From DYQY01 sp964643725 (GTDB lineage: Bacteria; Margulisbacteria; Riflemargulisbacteria; GWF2-35-9; DYQY01): a stretch of DNA of 61,432 bases. The stretch covers positions 1 through 61,432 of the forward strand of contig CAZXTL010000008.1 of the NCBI GenBank assembly GCA_964643725.1. Direction: 5' to 3'. Under the pieces are notes generated by a model that did not search any database, had not been told where the DNA came from, and worked only from the letters and a program-made list of their open reading frames with translations. This document shows, piece after piece, positions 26,601-35,592 of this stretch. The translations under genes were made by a program, and so were the position numbers. Numbering within the stretch: the stretch's first letter is position 1; every line of letters starts with the position of its first letter.

Positions 26601-28417
26601 CCTTTTTCAAACTTTATTTCAATTTTACCTTTCATGCTCATTTGTGGTTTTATAACCTCAAAAAGCTCTACATTACCAAACAGGTCTCCAGCAATCCTAG
26701 AAACAGGATCCTTCTTGAAAGCGTTATCATATACCCCTGAGATTGCTCCCTCTACCACTGTCTTTGCTTTATAATTACCAGTATTGGTATAAAAAAAGTA
26801 AAAATTATCAACCTCTAAGGTGCTTGGATTAATAGTTACAGTAAAACTATTATCTTTCTTTAAGAAACCTTCCAAATTAATAATCGAATCTTGCTTATTA
26901 ACCACAGCATAGGAATTATCGGCAAACTCTGTTCTGCCTTTCTCTGCTTGCCAATAAAGTTTTGCTTGTAATAAGTCTTGGCCAAAAACTTTAGCCTTAT
27001 TACCAACAACTTCAACAACCCCATTTAAATTTTCAGTATAACTATCTATTCTTAATGCTAAATCAATCTTTCCTTTAAAATGTTCTGAATTAAAATACTT
27101 ATATAACTCTATGCCTTTAATATCAACTTCCATTGAAACATATGGAGGAAAACCGCTTTTCATCTCCACATAACCATATCCTCTTCCGATACCGTTATAG
27201 GCATTAATCTCTGGGATGACTAGCTCAACCCTATTATCAGCAAAAACAAATGAAAGGGTTCCTTTATCAAGCGAGTACGATAAAACATTTCCAACATACT
27301 CATCTACATTACCAGTAATAACAACCTTGCCATTCTTTGCTGTAAAAATATCGACATTCGTACGGCCACTACCTCGTAGCTTTAATGACTGCAAAAATGG
27401 AAGGAATTTCTCAACATTAGCCATATCCGTTGACCCACTGTTAATATTAATCCCTAGTTTATAAAAATCATCTACTCTCCCGGTTACTTTAAATTTCTCT
27501 CCTTCCACTTGTGCTACAAGCCTATTAAGCAAAACACCGGAATTATTAACTATTACTTCGCCTTCTTTAATAAGCACATCTTTAGTCAACCAACTCATCT
27601 TAAGCAAGGTGTTCTTAGCCTTATAGTCAACATCAAATCTTATAGGAAAATCTGTTTTCTTCTTCACTTCATTATTTCTAAAATTAATCTCAATATCACC
27701 CTCTGCATGTTTAATATTTATCTCTTTAAGAGGAATAAAGTAATTCATTTCTTTTTGTATTTCACAATCTTTGCCTATTATTCTTAACCAAAAATCTTTA
27801 CTAGCAACCTCACCAGTAACAATCATTTTATTTTTAGCCTTGTTTAAATTAGTTTTGAGTTTCTTAATCTTGGTATAACCCTCATTATAATTAATTACAG
27901 CATATAAATTATATGCCCTATTAATTTCTGGTACTTTTAACGGCTGTGAACCAAACCCTCTTTCATCAAGATACTCAACAACTCCGTCTTTTATCCTGAT
28001 ATTAAAGTTGATTCCGGGTATTTCCTTATTATTTCCTGACGGTAAGTTTAACTGCTCTAACACTTCTATAAAATTAAAAGAATCATCTCGATAATGGGTT
28101 ATCTTCATTATTGGATTATCTAAAGTCAAAGAAGTGATTGCTGAAAAGTCTTTTACTTTAATACCCTTTAAAAGATTAAATCTTATTTTAATTGAATCTA
28201 TTTCAGCTATCTTATTGGAAGTTGCAGTAACATCAGTCACCTGAACATCCCTTAAGGTAATACTTGATAATGGATTAATGCTAATGCTTTTAACTGTAAC
28301 AAATTTTGGCAAGGCTTTTACTGACTCTTGTAAGACAAAGTTTTCCAGTTTTCTTATCCCCAGGAAATACCCAAAAACAAGAGCAAGACTTAACGTAATA
28401 AGTATAAGTTTTTTCAT
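23582..28417 (-). CDS. tamB: TamB / DUF490 translocation module protein
   Basis: A very long (1611 aa) AsmA/TamB-type protein: an N-terminal membrane anchor (LILITLSLALVFGYFLGI), then repetitive beta-rich segments (e.g. SITLRDVQVTD, LDNPIMKITHY) forming a periplasm-spanning groove. The C-terminal DUF490 region is about residues 1250-1611 (NINIVFEERPELLKVQGSL ... VIFIKGPINDLGSFS). It moves lipids or proteins between membranes with an Omp85 partner. First gene of the envelope operon. Confidence 0.9.
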   Translation of the reverse strand: MKKLILITLSLALVFGYFLGIRKLENFVLQESVKALPKFVTVKSISINPLSSITLRDVQVTDVTATSNKIAEIDSIKIRFNLLKGIKVKDFSAITSLTLDNPIMKITHYRDDSFNFIEVLEQLNLPSGNNKEIPGINFNIRIKDGVVEYLDERGFGSQPLKVPEINRAYNLYAVINYNEGYTKIKKLKTNLNKAKNKMIVTGEVASKDFWLRIIGKDCEIQKEMNYFIPLKEINIKHAEGDIEINFRNNEVKKKTDFPIRFDVDYKAKNTLLKMSWLTKDVLIKEGEVIVNNSGVLLNRLVAQVEGEKFKVTGRVDDFYKLGININSGSTDMANVEKFLPFLQSLKLRGSGRTNVDIFTAKNGKVVITGNVDEYVGNVLSYSLDKGTLSFVFADNRVELVIPEINAYNGIGRGYGYVEMKSGFPPYVSMEVDIKGIELYKYFNSEHFKGKIDLALRIDSYTENLNGVVEVVGNKAKVFGQDLLQAKLYWQAEKGRTEFADNSYAVVNKQDSIINLEGFLKKDNSFTVTINPSTLEVDNFYFFYTNTGNYKAKTVVEGAISGVYDNAFKKDPVSRIAGDLFGNVELFEVIKPQMSMKGKIEIKFEKGLSVAVNMNNKTSALAIKTRVEDKKMKRLNVKATAINLDIAKSFVKPVAIDYKGMVNCDITLFPDNNYLFLKGQGVTGSVYLTHAVIASQNIDLFDGQICITRNNAAFKNSRFVNSSTDVLLSGEYRSTSDFAVSINSGSLSSQGWKTFPSILKGEVRKISGKANNAKGKISFDLKASMHDVFYNGVLLPDASGRFVMDKEKFLFQDVTLSHYKDSYVVSGSVYLKKLASGINPFDIKIKVINGELENIFDLYNNIQINWRNKRDLVNKEAKSNISVFDAYNSLLKRETKNLYSRRGDNISKALDSLKVIDQTSSTGFIPGIYGSLKGDLYISYLDDFLLFSDLTLKDGRYQFMSAKEVKFLSVLKGKFFDVSVRADSARLMNKNFEQLSVFAKYFPEDDQVEIVNFFAKINNRRTSDLLKGKINLKNAFKETPNKQALDLYLFLDKDDIDVLTIFNKTFEKVSNQGSVLLHISGPFIKPILNSDECVLKDFELAFVPSFMLRTPIKVADAELKIRDSVIRLPKDMKIQWQGVDTSGKLNEFVCNGDIVFPGFLDNFEGLMFDLNIDIDPVFLNMDIKDLFQGKVRIFDTSLKGRYTVALKKALIEEQINDVLTEKEKGPVFKTKVFAESGTYFLPLSIGSKSGLPDIKPPLLLDLKMTLGKDIQIAQKSSDQDLNRWFTNINIVFEERPELLKVQGSLNTIDSDGIFKFSNGKIIFMNKVFNLMDRQKQREIFGAGSAEIGDNLVEVKMEQHPVFTEKRKATPYFNIKTFSEVQKPVIGTGDTTYEEHLFVIFIKGPINDLGSFSIEHYKKGDSGYTLAQARIYLSDMTPDQMDTVISYLVPAVFRPDFYKSIMKDGLADNQEANSMLREYSSSQINLWIDQQLQPFEQEIARNMGLYDVNIKHDLGGELVNATKVFQHREDKVFNEAQDNSLSVEYVKDFLLKRFFVKVKTGISQDPTKPLLNMSQYELAWFLNDYLSLNYGNYNLNSVETTYGAFSINANFIF

Positions 28418-28427
28418 TCTCTATTGT

Positions 28428-28435
28428 ATTATAAT
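28428..28435. promoter_or_regulatory. bidirectional -10 element between tamB and purU
   Basis: ATTATAAT contains TATAAT in both directions. It lies 10 nt from the tamB ATG and 35 nt from the purU ATG. Confidence 0.35.
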
Positions 28436-28470
28436 ATCTTTCGGTCATAATAATAAATCAATACTCAATT

Positions 28471-29331
28471 ATGATACACAAAAATAAAGCAATATTATTA
28501 ATATCGTCTCCTGACAAAGAAGGTTTGGTCTACAAAATAACCGAATTTATCTACCTGCATAAGGGTAACCTTCTACACGCAGAACAGCATATAGATAAAG
28601 AGACTGACTACTTTTTTATGAGGCTTGAATTTGACATTTCCGATACTAGTTTAGACAAACAAACCTTACTAAACGAGCTTGCACCCATAAAACAACAATT
28701 TAACATGAATATTGAGCTATATTACATGGAAGCTCCACAAAATGTGGCAATCTTCACCTCCAAAACTGATCACTGTCTCTACGACCTACTCATAAAGAAC
28801 AAATCTGGAGAGCTAAACTTTAACCCTTGTTGCATCATTTCTAACCATCCAGACAATCAATCCATAGCAAAACATTTTGAGGTTCCTTTCCATCATATCC
28901 CTGTGCTGCCTAACATTAAAAATGAGGCTGAAAATGAACAATTACAGCTGCTTTCAAAATATAAAACAGACCTCATTGTCTTAGCTAGATATATGCAAAT
29001 CTTAAGCCCTGAATTTATCGCCAACTACAAACAAAAAATAATCAATGTTCATCATTCGTTCTTGCCAGCTTTTTCAGGAGCAGACCCTTATAAGCAAGCA
29101 TATCAAAGAGGAGTAAAAATAATAGGAGCTACGTCACATTATGCGACATCTGTCTTAGATGAAGGGCCGATTATTGAACAAATAGTAGTGCGTGTTAGCC
29201 ACAAAGATAGCTTAGAAGAATTCATCTGCAAAGGAAAAGAACTGGAAAAACAAGTACTATCGGAAGCGATTAAGAAACATACCCAAAAAAAAGTACTGGT
29301 TTTCGAGAGCAAAACCGTTGTTTTTGACTAA
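28471..29331 (+). CDS. purU: formyltetrahydrofolate deformylase
   Basis: Hydrolyses 10-formyl-THF to formate and THF. The N-terminal ACT domain (ILLISSPDKEGLVYKITEFIY, to about residue 85) is followed by the formyltransferase fold. The catalytic Asn is in CCIISNHPD, the His in NVHHSFLPAFSGADPY, and the Asp in DEGPIIEQ. 286 aa is standard. It is convergent with the LOG gene, 10 bp away. Confidence 0.93.
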   Translation: MIHKNKAILLISSPDKEGLVYKITEFIYLHKGNLLHAEQHIDKETDYFFMRLEFDISDTSLDKQTLLNELAPIKQQFNMNIELYYMEAPQNVAIFTSKTDHCLYDLLIKNKSGELNFNPCCIISNHPDNQSIAKHFEVPFHHIPVLPNIKNEAENEQLQLLSKYKTDLIVLARYMQILSPEFIANYKQKIINVHHSFLPAFSGADPYKQAYQRGVKIIGATSHYATSVLDEGPIIEQIVVRVSHKDSLEEFICKGKELEKQVLSEAIKKHTQKKVLVFESKTVVFD

Positions 29332-29341
29332 ACTTTATACA

Positions 29342-30796
29342 CTATTCTTCATTCAATACCTTTTGTTTAGTTAAAATGTCTTTAACTTTATTCATATCGC
29401 TAGTTCTATGGATATAATCCAAATCTTTTGCATCAATAGTCCCATAAGTTTTAACTAAATGACTTTTCAAAAATTCGAGTTCCATATCCCATTTAACGTC
29501 ATCACCAAATAAAATGATAGGCACCTTTTTCATTAAACCTATCCGCATCATAACTGCTGCTTCAAAAAAAACATCGTGAGTTGCCATTCCGCCAGGGAAA
29601 AAAACAAACCCACAATTTGAGTTATTACACATTACCATCTTTTCATGAAGAAGTTTCCTGCTGCTCAGTGCAATATTGGAATCGGTTAACCCCTGATACA
29701 AAGAATAGTCGGTCCCTCCCTCTTTGTTATACAGAAGCACATGTTCAGTGTCCGGTGCACCTTTTCTAAGGCCATTCATATATCCTAACTGCAAAAAAGG
29801 CATTATGTTTTGATTGCTCCTAGCTATCATAGAAATCCCAGATTCAGTCAAAAACTCACCGAGCGAGATTGCTGCTGCTCTATCAGCTACTGGTATAGAA
29901 ATGGCATTATTGGAGCCTCCGATAACTGTAACCATATTCTTGGAATCTATCTTTTGCATTACCCTTAAATTCCTTATAAGATCTATATTATCAACCGAAA
30001 CATCTATGGGTTTCTTGCTTGAAACATTCAGATAGCCATCTAAATTCTTCTCAATAAATTCAACAACACTGGTTGGGTCTGACGGCATAACAACCATTAG
30101 TTGCTCTAAAGGTTTTTTGAAAGTTCCTTGTTCGCGATGTTTCTTTACTATTTGCTCTAAGTCATCCCAACACTTACTTCCTATAAATATAACAGGTGCT
30201 TTATCTTCTAGATTTCTATCCTTTTTTGCCAAGATTTCAAAGATTTCATCCATTGTCCCAAACCCACCAGGATAAACTAAAACTAAATTAGCGAATTTCC
30301 TTAATAGGTATTTTCGAGATATTAATTCTCTACAAACTATAACTTTATCTTTATCTACAAAAGGATTGATTTCTTGTTCGCCTGGCATATAAATCTTAAC
30401 ACCAAATGACGGAACGCCCGCATCATGAGCTGCTTTACTGGTAGCCTCCATTATCCCAGGACCTGCGCCACCGATAAACGACCAACCGAACTTATCGGCA
30501 ATAGCTTTGGTTATCTGGTAAGCTTTCTTATACCACTGCTGATTAGCACCTATTCTTGCAGAACCATAGGCAGCAAAAACAGGTTTCTCAAGCAACTTTG
30601 CTTCCATCCCGCTTTGCTTAAAAGAAGCTAAGCTCTCAAAAAACATTCTAACTATCTCCTGATGATTAGCTGTAACCTTCAGAATACGTCCATCTTTGAA
30701 TACTGGGAGACCGTCTTTCATGGCAGGAGTTTTCATAATTGCTCGCATTTTCCAAGCAACCTTCGCTGTGTCTATAGCAACTAATTTATTATTCAA
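29342..30796 (-). CDS. tandem LOG-family (TIGR00730-like) protein
   Basis: Nucleoside-monophosphate phosphoribohydrolase family. The first half has GGAGPGIMEATSKAAHDAG and PGGFGTMDEIFE, the intact LOG motif. The second half keeps the Rossmann outline, but its motif reads FFPGGMATHDVFFEA, so it lacks the GT of PGGxGTxxE. A two-half protein of 484 aa recalls the long PpnN/YgdH proteins. It begins with TTG preceded by AAGGGG. Confidence 0.8.
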   Translation of the reverse strand: MNNKLVAIDTAKVAWKMRAIMKTPAMKDGLPVFKDGRILKVTANHQEIVRMFFESLASFKQSGMEAKLLEKPVFAAYGSARIGANQQWYKKAYQITKAIADKFGWSFIGGAGPGIMEATSKAAHDAGVPSFGVKIYMPGEQEINPFVDKDKVIVCRELISRKYLLRKFANLVLVYPGGFGTMDEIFEILAKKDRNLEDKAPVIFIGSKCWDDLEQIVKKHREQGTFKKPLEQLMVVMPSDPTSVVEFIEKNLDGYLNVSSKKPIDVSVDNIDLIRNLRVMQKIDSKNMVTVIGGSNNAISIPVADRAAAISLGEFLTESGISMIARSNQNIMPFLQLGYMNGLRKGAPDTEHVLLYNKEGGTDYSLYQGLTDSNIALSSRKLLHEKMVMCNNSNCGFVFFPGGMATHDVFFEAAVMMRIGLMKKVPIILFGDDVKWDMELEFLKSHLVKTYGTIDAKDLDYIHRTSDMNKVKDILTKQKVLNEE

Positions 30797-30879
30797 ATAA
30801 AACCCCTTAAATATGTATCAACAAATTATCGTAATAACTATTCATTAGTTGCACCTACTTCACTAGTAAACTGCCTTGA

Positions 30880-30908
30880 TTGACACCCCTAGGCAAAAGT
30901 ATTACAAT
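30880..30908 (+). promoter_or_regulatory. sigma-70 promoter of the initiator tRNA
   Basis: TTGACA (30880-30885), 17 bp, TACAAT (30903-30908). Near-consensus, about 50 bp before the tRNA. Confidence 0.75.
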
Positions 30909-30957
30909 AAAATCCACTTACAACGTGGGGCACAGATAATTTGTCTGTGTTCATTGA

Positions 30958-31032
<75 letters not shown>

Positions 31033-31033
<1 letters not shown>

Positions 31034-31068
31034 AATTTAAAAGCGAATTACCATAAGCTTTTAAATTT
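31033..31068 (+). terminator. tRNA terminator hairpin
   Basis: A perfect 12-bp stem AAATTTAAAAGC / GCTTTTAAATTT with a 12-nt loop, starting at the last base of the tRNA and followed by a pyrimidine run. Confidence 0.65.
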
Positions 31069-31128
31069 CCTTTCTCCTTATCCTTTTCTCTTATACTTAG
31101 AACTAGCTTTATTTTTGCTTTTTTTTCA

Positions 31129-31525
31129 TGTCATTCCCGCGTAGGCGGGAATCCAGGACTATTTTAAAAGTAAACTTTTAGATTCTTTTCAATAAGGCCT
31201 CATTACCGGCCTTATTAATCCGCTAGGCACATGGGCTTCAGAGCTTAGTTTAATTAAAGCTTATTCCACTAACGGACAAATTCCGCTGTCCTGCGTCAGT
31301 TGTCCTGAAAAATCGTCCTGATTTTTCTACGTTTCACTCGCTAACTTAAACTACAGCTCTTCTCGCACAGTGCCTTTTTAAATACAAATATAAAAGGGAA
31401 TTAATTGGTTAAATGATTGCAAAATTTCTACAATTTTAAGGTTTCTCGCTTTCAGCTCGAGGATAACCGCTAAACTCGTACCTCGTTAAGCGGAGTTATT
31501 TCTGCTCAAACATTGCTCGGTCGTT
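31129..31525 (-). repeat. mosaic repeat copy B
   Basis: 31129-31374 is the inverted partner of copy A, with ATTCCC-N8-GGGAAT (31133-31152) at its outer end. The stem reads AATAAGGCC-(GGTAATGA)-GGCCTTATT, different bases but the same pairing. Beyond 31380 it continues into modules shared with 40740-40890: a CCGCTAAA...TTAAGCGGAG hairpin and GAAATTTTGNAATCATTTAA. No gene seen between 31069 and 31558. Confidence 0.75.
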
Positions 31526-31558
31526 CTAAAATTCAAAATGACAAAAAATTTTAACAAT

Positions 31559-32296
31559 CTATACACACAATGGCATACATGTAGTCGTATTCGCTATTTT
31601 GCCATCACTGAGGTGTATCTTTCTATCGCTAATTTTAGCTAGTTCTGGATTATGCGTTACCATAATAATAGTAATCCCCTTCTTTTCATTTAATTCACGT
31701 AAAATGGTCCCAATCTCTTCGCTCCGATGAGTGTCAAGATTTCCAGTAGGTTCATCTGCAAGTAGAATCTCCGGATTATTTATTAGTGCACGGGCAATAG
31801 CAACACGTTGCATTTCGCCTCCAGACAACTCTCCAGGAAAATGATTAGCGCGATGATCGATACCAAGTAATTTCATAAGATCAAGAGCATTCCCTGCGCC
31901 TTTCTTGTGATAAAACGTTAAAGGTAATCCTATATTTTCAATAACTGTTAGGGTAGGGATAAGATAAAATTTTTGAAAGATGTATCCGAACATTTCTCTA
32001 CGAACAACAGTAAGCTGCTTTTCGGAGAGCATTTTATTTGCTGAAAAAATTGATTGTCCAGCGATAGAGAGCTCACCATTAGAGGGGTTATCCAAACAAC
32101 CAAGAATGTTAATAAGCGTTGTCTTCCCCGAGCCAGAAGGGCCCATAAAGGCTACAAATTCCCCTCTTATAAGCTCAACTGAAATATCATTTACTGCATG
32201 TACCTTTTCTATGCCTCTAGTATAAATCTTAGAAATATTTTTTGCTGTTAAAATAATATCTTTCTTATCATTTGCGTTCTCATTTATTGTTATCAT
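31559..32296 (-). CDS. ABC transporter ATPase (MacB/LolD-like)
   Basis: Walker A GPSGSGKTTL, Q-loop YIFQKFYLIPTL, signature LSGGEMQRVAIARAL, Walker B ILLADEPTGNLD and H-loop VTHNPEL are all present. I use the ATG at 32296 (MITINENAND), with AAGGAG 9 nt upstream, rather than the ORF start 11 codons earlier inside the permease gene. It energises the adjacent permease. The C-terminal tail (TTTCMPLCV) is odd and close to repeats. Confidence 0.9.
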   Translation of the reverse strand: MITINENANDKKDIILTAKNISKIYTRGIEKVHAVNDISVELIRGEFVAFMGPSGSGKTTLINILGCLDNPSNGELSIAGQSIFSANKMLSEKQLTVVRREMFGYIFQKFYLIPTLTVIENIGLPLTFYHKKGAGNALDLMKLLGIDHRANHFPGELSGGEMQRVAIARALINNPEILLADEPTGNLDTHRSEEIGTILRELNEKKGITIIMVTHNPELAKISDRKIHLSDGKIANTTTCMPLCV

Positions 32297-32300
32297 GTCA

Positions 32301-33488
32301 TCAAGCTCCTTCACTTCTAATCGACTCAAGTGGTCTTATACTTGCTGCTTTCCAAGCTGGATAGAGCCCACTTAAAATGCCTATCAAAATAATAGTCAGA
32401 AGTGTAAATAACACCAATTGTCCATCCACAATAACCAATTGTCCGGATGGCGCATAAGGAAGAATCTGTCTTATTAGAACATCCGTTACTACTGATAATC
32501 CTATAGCCATAATATTTCCGATTATTCCTCCAACACTACAAAGCAAAATAGTTTCTATCCAAATCATCTTAAAAATATCAAATGGCATAGCGCCCATGCT
32601 TTTTAGAATACCTATCTCTTGGTATCTTTCAAAGACAGACATTAGAATGGTGTTCACCACTCCTAGAATAGCAATGAGAATAGCAATGAAGGCTATAGAC
32701 ATTACTAAGACTCTTGCTGTTGCCACCAAATTCAAAATGGTCTCTTTTACTTGTGTCATTGAAATAACCTGAACATCAGGCAATTCGTAAAGCTTCTCTT
32801 CAAATTTATCCATACTTTGGCCAGGATCAACTTGTATCCCAATGCCAGTAAGCTTACCTTTTAGATTAAACTTCTCTTGTATTAATTTCATTGGAACAAA
32901 AATAGTCCCATCATCTTGAGAACCGGTGCGCTTAAGCACACCAACTATCTTAAGTTCAATATCTGTACCAGGGATAAGGATCATATCCCCTACTTCACGT
33001 TGTTCAAGTTCTGCTGCTTCAAAGCCCATTACGGCTTCATACATAGTTGCTCCAGTAAACCATTTCCCTTGTAAAAATTTATTGTAAGATTTGAGTTCTG
33101 GATAAGTGGTTGGATCTATCCCTAGATATGCTGAAACACCACCACTTTCACCCTTATTTGGATCAAAGACACCGTGCATTATCATAGGCGTTAATTTCTT
33201 TACTTCTGGGTATTGTTCAACCTGTTTAAGGATTGATTCATCCATATATTTTAAACCTGTACCGCCTTTGAGCATTAGAGTAGCTGCTTCATAAGGGCAA
33301 CCCTTAGCTGTCACAAGTATTTGAAACCCCATTTGATCAATATCTTTAGCAAGTGCTTTTTCATAACCATTATTAAAACCAAGCAAACTAGCTAAAACCC
33401 AAGTTGACAAAGATATCCCTAAAATTGTTAGGATGGTTCTTGTTTTTTTACGAAGCAAATTCTTATATGCTATCTGATACATTTTCAT
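32301..33488 (-). CDS. MacB/FtsX-type ABC permease
   Basis: 395 aa: an N-terminal TM (LTILGISLSTWVLASLLGF), a large periplasmic MacB-PCD region (residues 45-260), then three TMs in the FtsX domain (LVMSIAFIAILIAILGVVNTIL, EILKSMGAMPFDIFKM coupling helix, TLLTIILIGILSGLYPAWKAASIRP). Type VII mechanotransmission family; the substrate is probably periplasmic or lipidic. Between the ATPase and a periplasmic protein gene. Confidence 0.9.
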   Translation of the reverse strand: MKMYQIAYKNLLRKKTRTILTILGISLSTWVLASLLGFNNGYEKALAKDIDQMGFQILVTAKGCPYEAATLMLKGGTGLKYMDESILKQVEQYPEVKKLTPMIMHGVFDPNKGESGGVSAYLGIDPTTYPELKSYNKFLQGKWFTGATMYEAVMGFEAAELEQREVGDMILIPGTDIELKIVGVLKRTGSQDDGTIFVPMKLIQEKFNLKGKLTGIGIQVDPGQSMDKFEEKLYELPDVQVISMTQVKETILNLVATARVLVMSIAFIAILIAILGVVNTILMSVFERYQEIGILKSMGAMPFDIFKMIWIETILLCSVGGIIGNIMAIGLSVVTDVLIRQILPYAPSGQLVIVDGQLVLFTLLTIILIGILSGLYPAWKAASIRPLESIRSEGA

Positions 33489-33498
33489 AATTGTCTCC

Positions 33499-34131
33499 TT
33501 ATTTGAAATACTGCAAAAATTTATTATTCAATGCAAACTCATCTACCAAAATCAAGTTCTTCTTAATAGCACGAAGCGTTGACCTGAAATCTTCTTCAGC
33601 ACCTGGTGCTGGGTTTTTGATAGCCATAACTAAAGAATTCCCTTGATTAGTATTAATATCAAAATCATAAAACTCCTTGAGAGATAGTCCTTTGAATTGT
33701 GAGGCAAAAGCCTTTCCTCTTAATACTGTAGCTTCTTTAGAAGTTAGCTTCTGATAATAAAATCCGTTAATTATTCCATCCTTGTTAAGAACAAGAAATA
33801 CTTGCAATCCTCCATAATGTCCCTTTTGATTTACTCCATGGATGTATCCTATAAGGTTGTTGTTTTTATATATTTCATATAGCGTGTAAGGAACGTCAAC
33901 ATTTTCATAAAGTCCAGTAAACTTATCTCCAAGTCTATTTTCTATCTTTTCCTGTAAAAGTTTTCCACCTCTGTTATTCAGAGAAAAATACATGGTCTTA
34001 TAATTAGTTGAGTCTGGGAATAATCTTTTAACATCACGATCTGGGTCATTAAGATCACAACCAACAGCTGCAAAAATTTGGCTGGAAAGCAATACTGTCG
34101 CCACTATAAACACACTTAATAGTTTCCTCAT
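33499..34131 (-). CDS. periplasmic protein, possibly FMN-binding-like (210 aa)
   Basis: Signal peptide MRKLLSVFIVATVLLSSQIFA. The segment GYIHGVNQKGHYGGLQVFLVLNKDGIINGFYYQKLTS resembles the beta-meander of FMN-binding/RnfG-like domains, but the covalent-FMN S/TGAT site is not evident. The mature N-terminus has GCDLNDPDRDVKRLFPDSTNYKT. Its place beside a MacB-type transporter suggests a periplasmic partner. Function unproven. Confidence 0.55.
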   Translation of the reverse strand: MRKLLSVFIVATVLLSSQIFAAVGCDLNDPDRDVKRLFPDSTNYKTMYFSLNNRGGKLLQEKIENRLGDKFTGLYENVDVPYTLYEIYKNNNLIGYIHGVNQKGHYGGLQVFLVLNKDGIINGFYYQKLTSKEATVLRGKAFASQFKGLSLKEFYDFDINTNQGNSLVMAIKNPAPGAEEDFRSTLRAIKKNLILVDEFALNNKFLQYFK

Positions 34132-34132
34132 C

Positions 34133-35077
34133 TTAAAACCCTCCTGAATAATATGCCTGCAAAACTATTCGTGGATTATTATCATTCCACTGAACCATCA
34201 TTCTGGTTGTCCAATCCTCTGTCAGCAGATAGGTAGCCCCAATAGCTGTTTCTCGTTTAAATTGGTTATAACTCTCAGTTAACAAACTCTGAACTTCTAA
34301 TTTTAATCTATTTTCCTCCATAAGATTTACGCTAAACCTACCCATTGCTGCATAAGCGTTTTGCGCATCTTTCTGTCCAACAAAAACCTCTCCTAACCAT
34401 TCATAATTATCCCAACGGAGAGAATGATCTAGACCAATGAGGGCAATTTCCTTTGGGTGGTGCATCATTAACTGATACCCCATAACTTCATAAGCTTTCC
34501 CATATGTTACTGATAACCCTAAAGAACTATTATCCCTATTTAAAACACCCCAAGATTTTCTGCTTGAGAATAAATAATTACCTTCCGAGATTAGTTTCAT
34601 TCCTGAACCGGTTGTCAAAGAATAAGCATCCTCACCGTCTTCCTGTTGCACAACCATGCCGATACCCCAATCACGATCATAACCAAACCCCTTCATTACC
34701 AACGTTGGCAAAAGAGCTGCATGCGTATCAAGCCAAGAAGAAAGTCCCATTGCTGGTTTGTTATGCCCTAACCACAAATAACCTTCTGGTACTTTAAAGC
34801 TCATATATGCATTATATAAATGCATACTAAAGTTATTAGGCAAATAATTAAGTCTTGCCTGCAATGCTATCCGACCATAATCTCCTTTATCTCCAGAAAG
34901 CTTCTGAAGAAAATCAAAACCTATGGAGCTTTGTTGCATACTATCATCAGGGTCTTGTGAATAATAAATGCTTTGAGCATCATTGTATCCAGCAATTGCC
35001 TGAGCTTCTAAAAATAATAATGACTGGTTTGCCAAACTTAATGACCCAATAAAAAAAATAAGTAATAGTTTTTTCAT
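34133..35077 (-). CDS. predicted outer-membrane porin-like protein (314 aa)
   Basis: The start at the MKKLLLIFFIGSLSLANQ signal peptide (ATG at 35077) fits better than a TTG eight codons earlier, and lies 7 bp after the stop of the FixH-like frame. Long amphipathic beta strands follow (GYLWLGHNKPAMGLSSWLD, LKLEVQSLLTESYNQF), ending in YYSGGF with terminal Phe. Probably an outer-membrane component of the same export or uptake system. Confidence 0.65.
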   Translation of the reverse strand: MKKLLLIFFIGSLSLANQSLLFLEAQAIAGYNDAQSIYYSQDPDDSMQQSSIGFDFLQKLSGDKGDYGRIALQARLNYLPNNFSMHLYNAYMSFKVPEGYLWLGHNKPAMGLSSWLDTHAALLPTLVMKGFGYDRDWGIGMVVQQEDGEDAYSLTTGSGMKLISEGNYLFSSRKSWGVLNRDNSSLGLSVTYGKAYEVMGYQLMMHHPKEIALIGLDHSLRWDNYEWLGEVFVGQKDAQNAYAAMGRFSVNLMEENRLKLEVQSLLTESYNQFKRETAIGATYLLTEDWTTRMMVQWNDNNPRIVLQAYYSGGF

Positions 35078-35084
35078 TTTTTTG

Positions 35085-35524
35085 CTATATCTTAAACTCA
35101 ATATTTCCTGACAAAACTTCTTTATCTGCTTTTAATATTTTTAGCCTTACTTCCCAGTTGCCTCGCATTACAACATTAACTGGAAGCAAGTAGTCCTGTT
35201 TATTATTGGTCTGAAATGCTATATCCCCGGAATCATGAGACTTCATGCTAGGCATTCCATAGTCTCCTATAATCTCATATGGAGCAATCTGTTCACCTCT
35301 ATTATTATAAACTTTAACAACTAAAATGGTTGTTCCTATGGCAGGTTTTTTTGAAAAGTTATATACAAGGTAATTCCCACCCTCTACAGGAACCTTCTTT
35401 CCAACTTTAAGACTTTGCTGTATTTCCTTAGTAATTACATTTTTGCTAGCATCAGCATAACCGCAGCTGCTATTCCTATAGATAACCCTAAAAACAATAT
35501 TCCAACTAACATTTTACTACTCAT
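35085..35524 (-). pseudogene. FixH/YtkA-like protein, frame broken at an A-run
   Basis: A strong AGGAGG and ATG at 35524 open a frame encoding a membrane segment (MLVGILFLGLSIGIAAAVMLML), which stops after 28 codons. Re-reading one base at the five-A run (35440-35444 on the plus strand is TTTTT) joins it to a 117-residue frame. That frame has VGKKVPVEGGNYLVYNFSKKPA, TTILVVKVYNNRG, MPSMKSHDSGD and RGNWEVRLKI, the layout of a FixH/YtkA periplasmic domain, and ends at 35085. It is either an indel (biological or sequencing) or programmed slippage. Confidence 0.65.
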
Positions 35525-35592
35525 AAAAACCTCCTGATAATTTTCTAATATATAAGACGATTACGAATAACAAATAGTTACATCGATTGTTT

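Noticed and set aside
24300..27787. Antisense frames of 66-113 codons opposite tamB
   Set aside because: They mirror the codon pattern of the very clear tamB frame and show no family motif.
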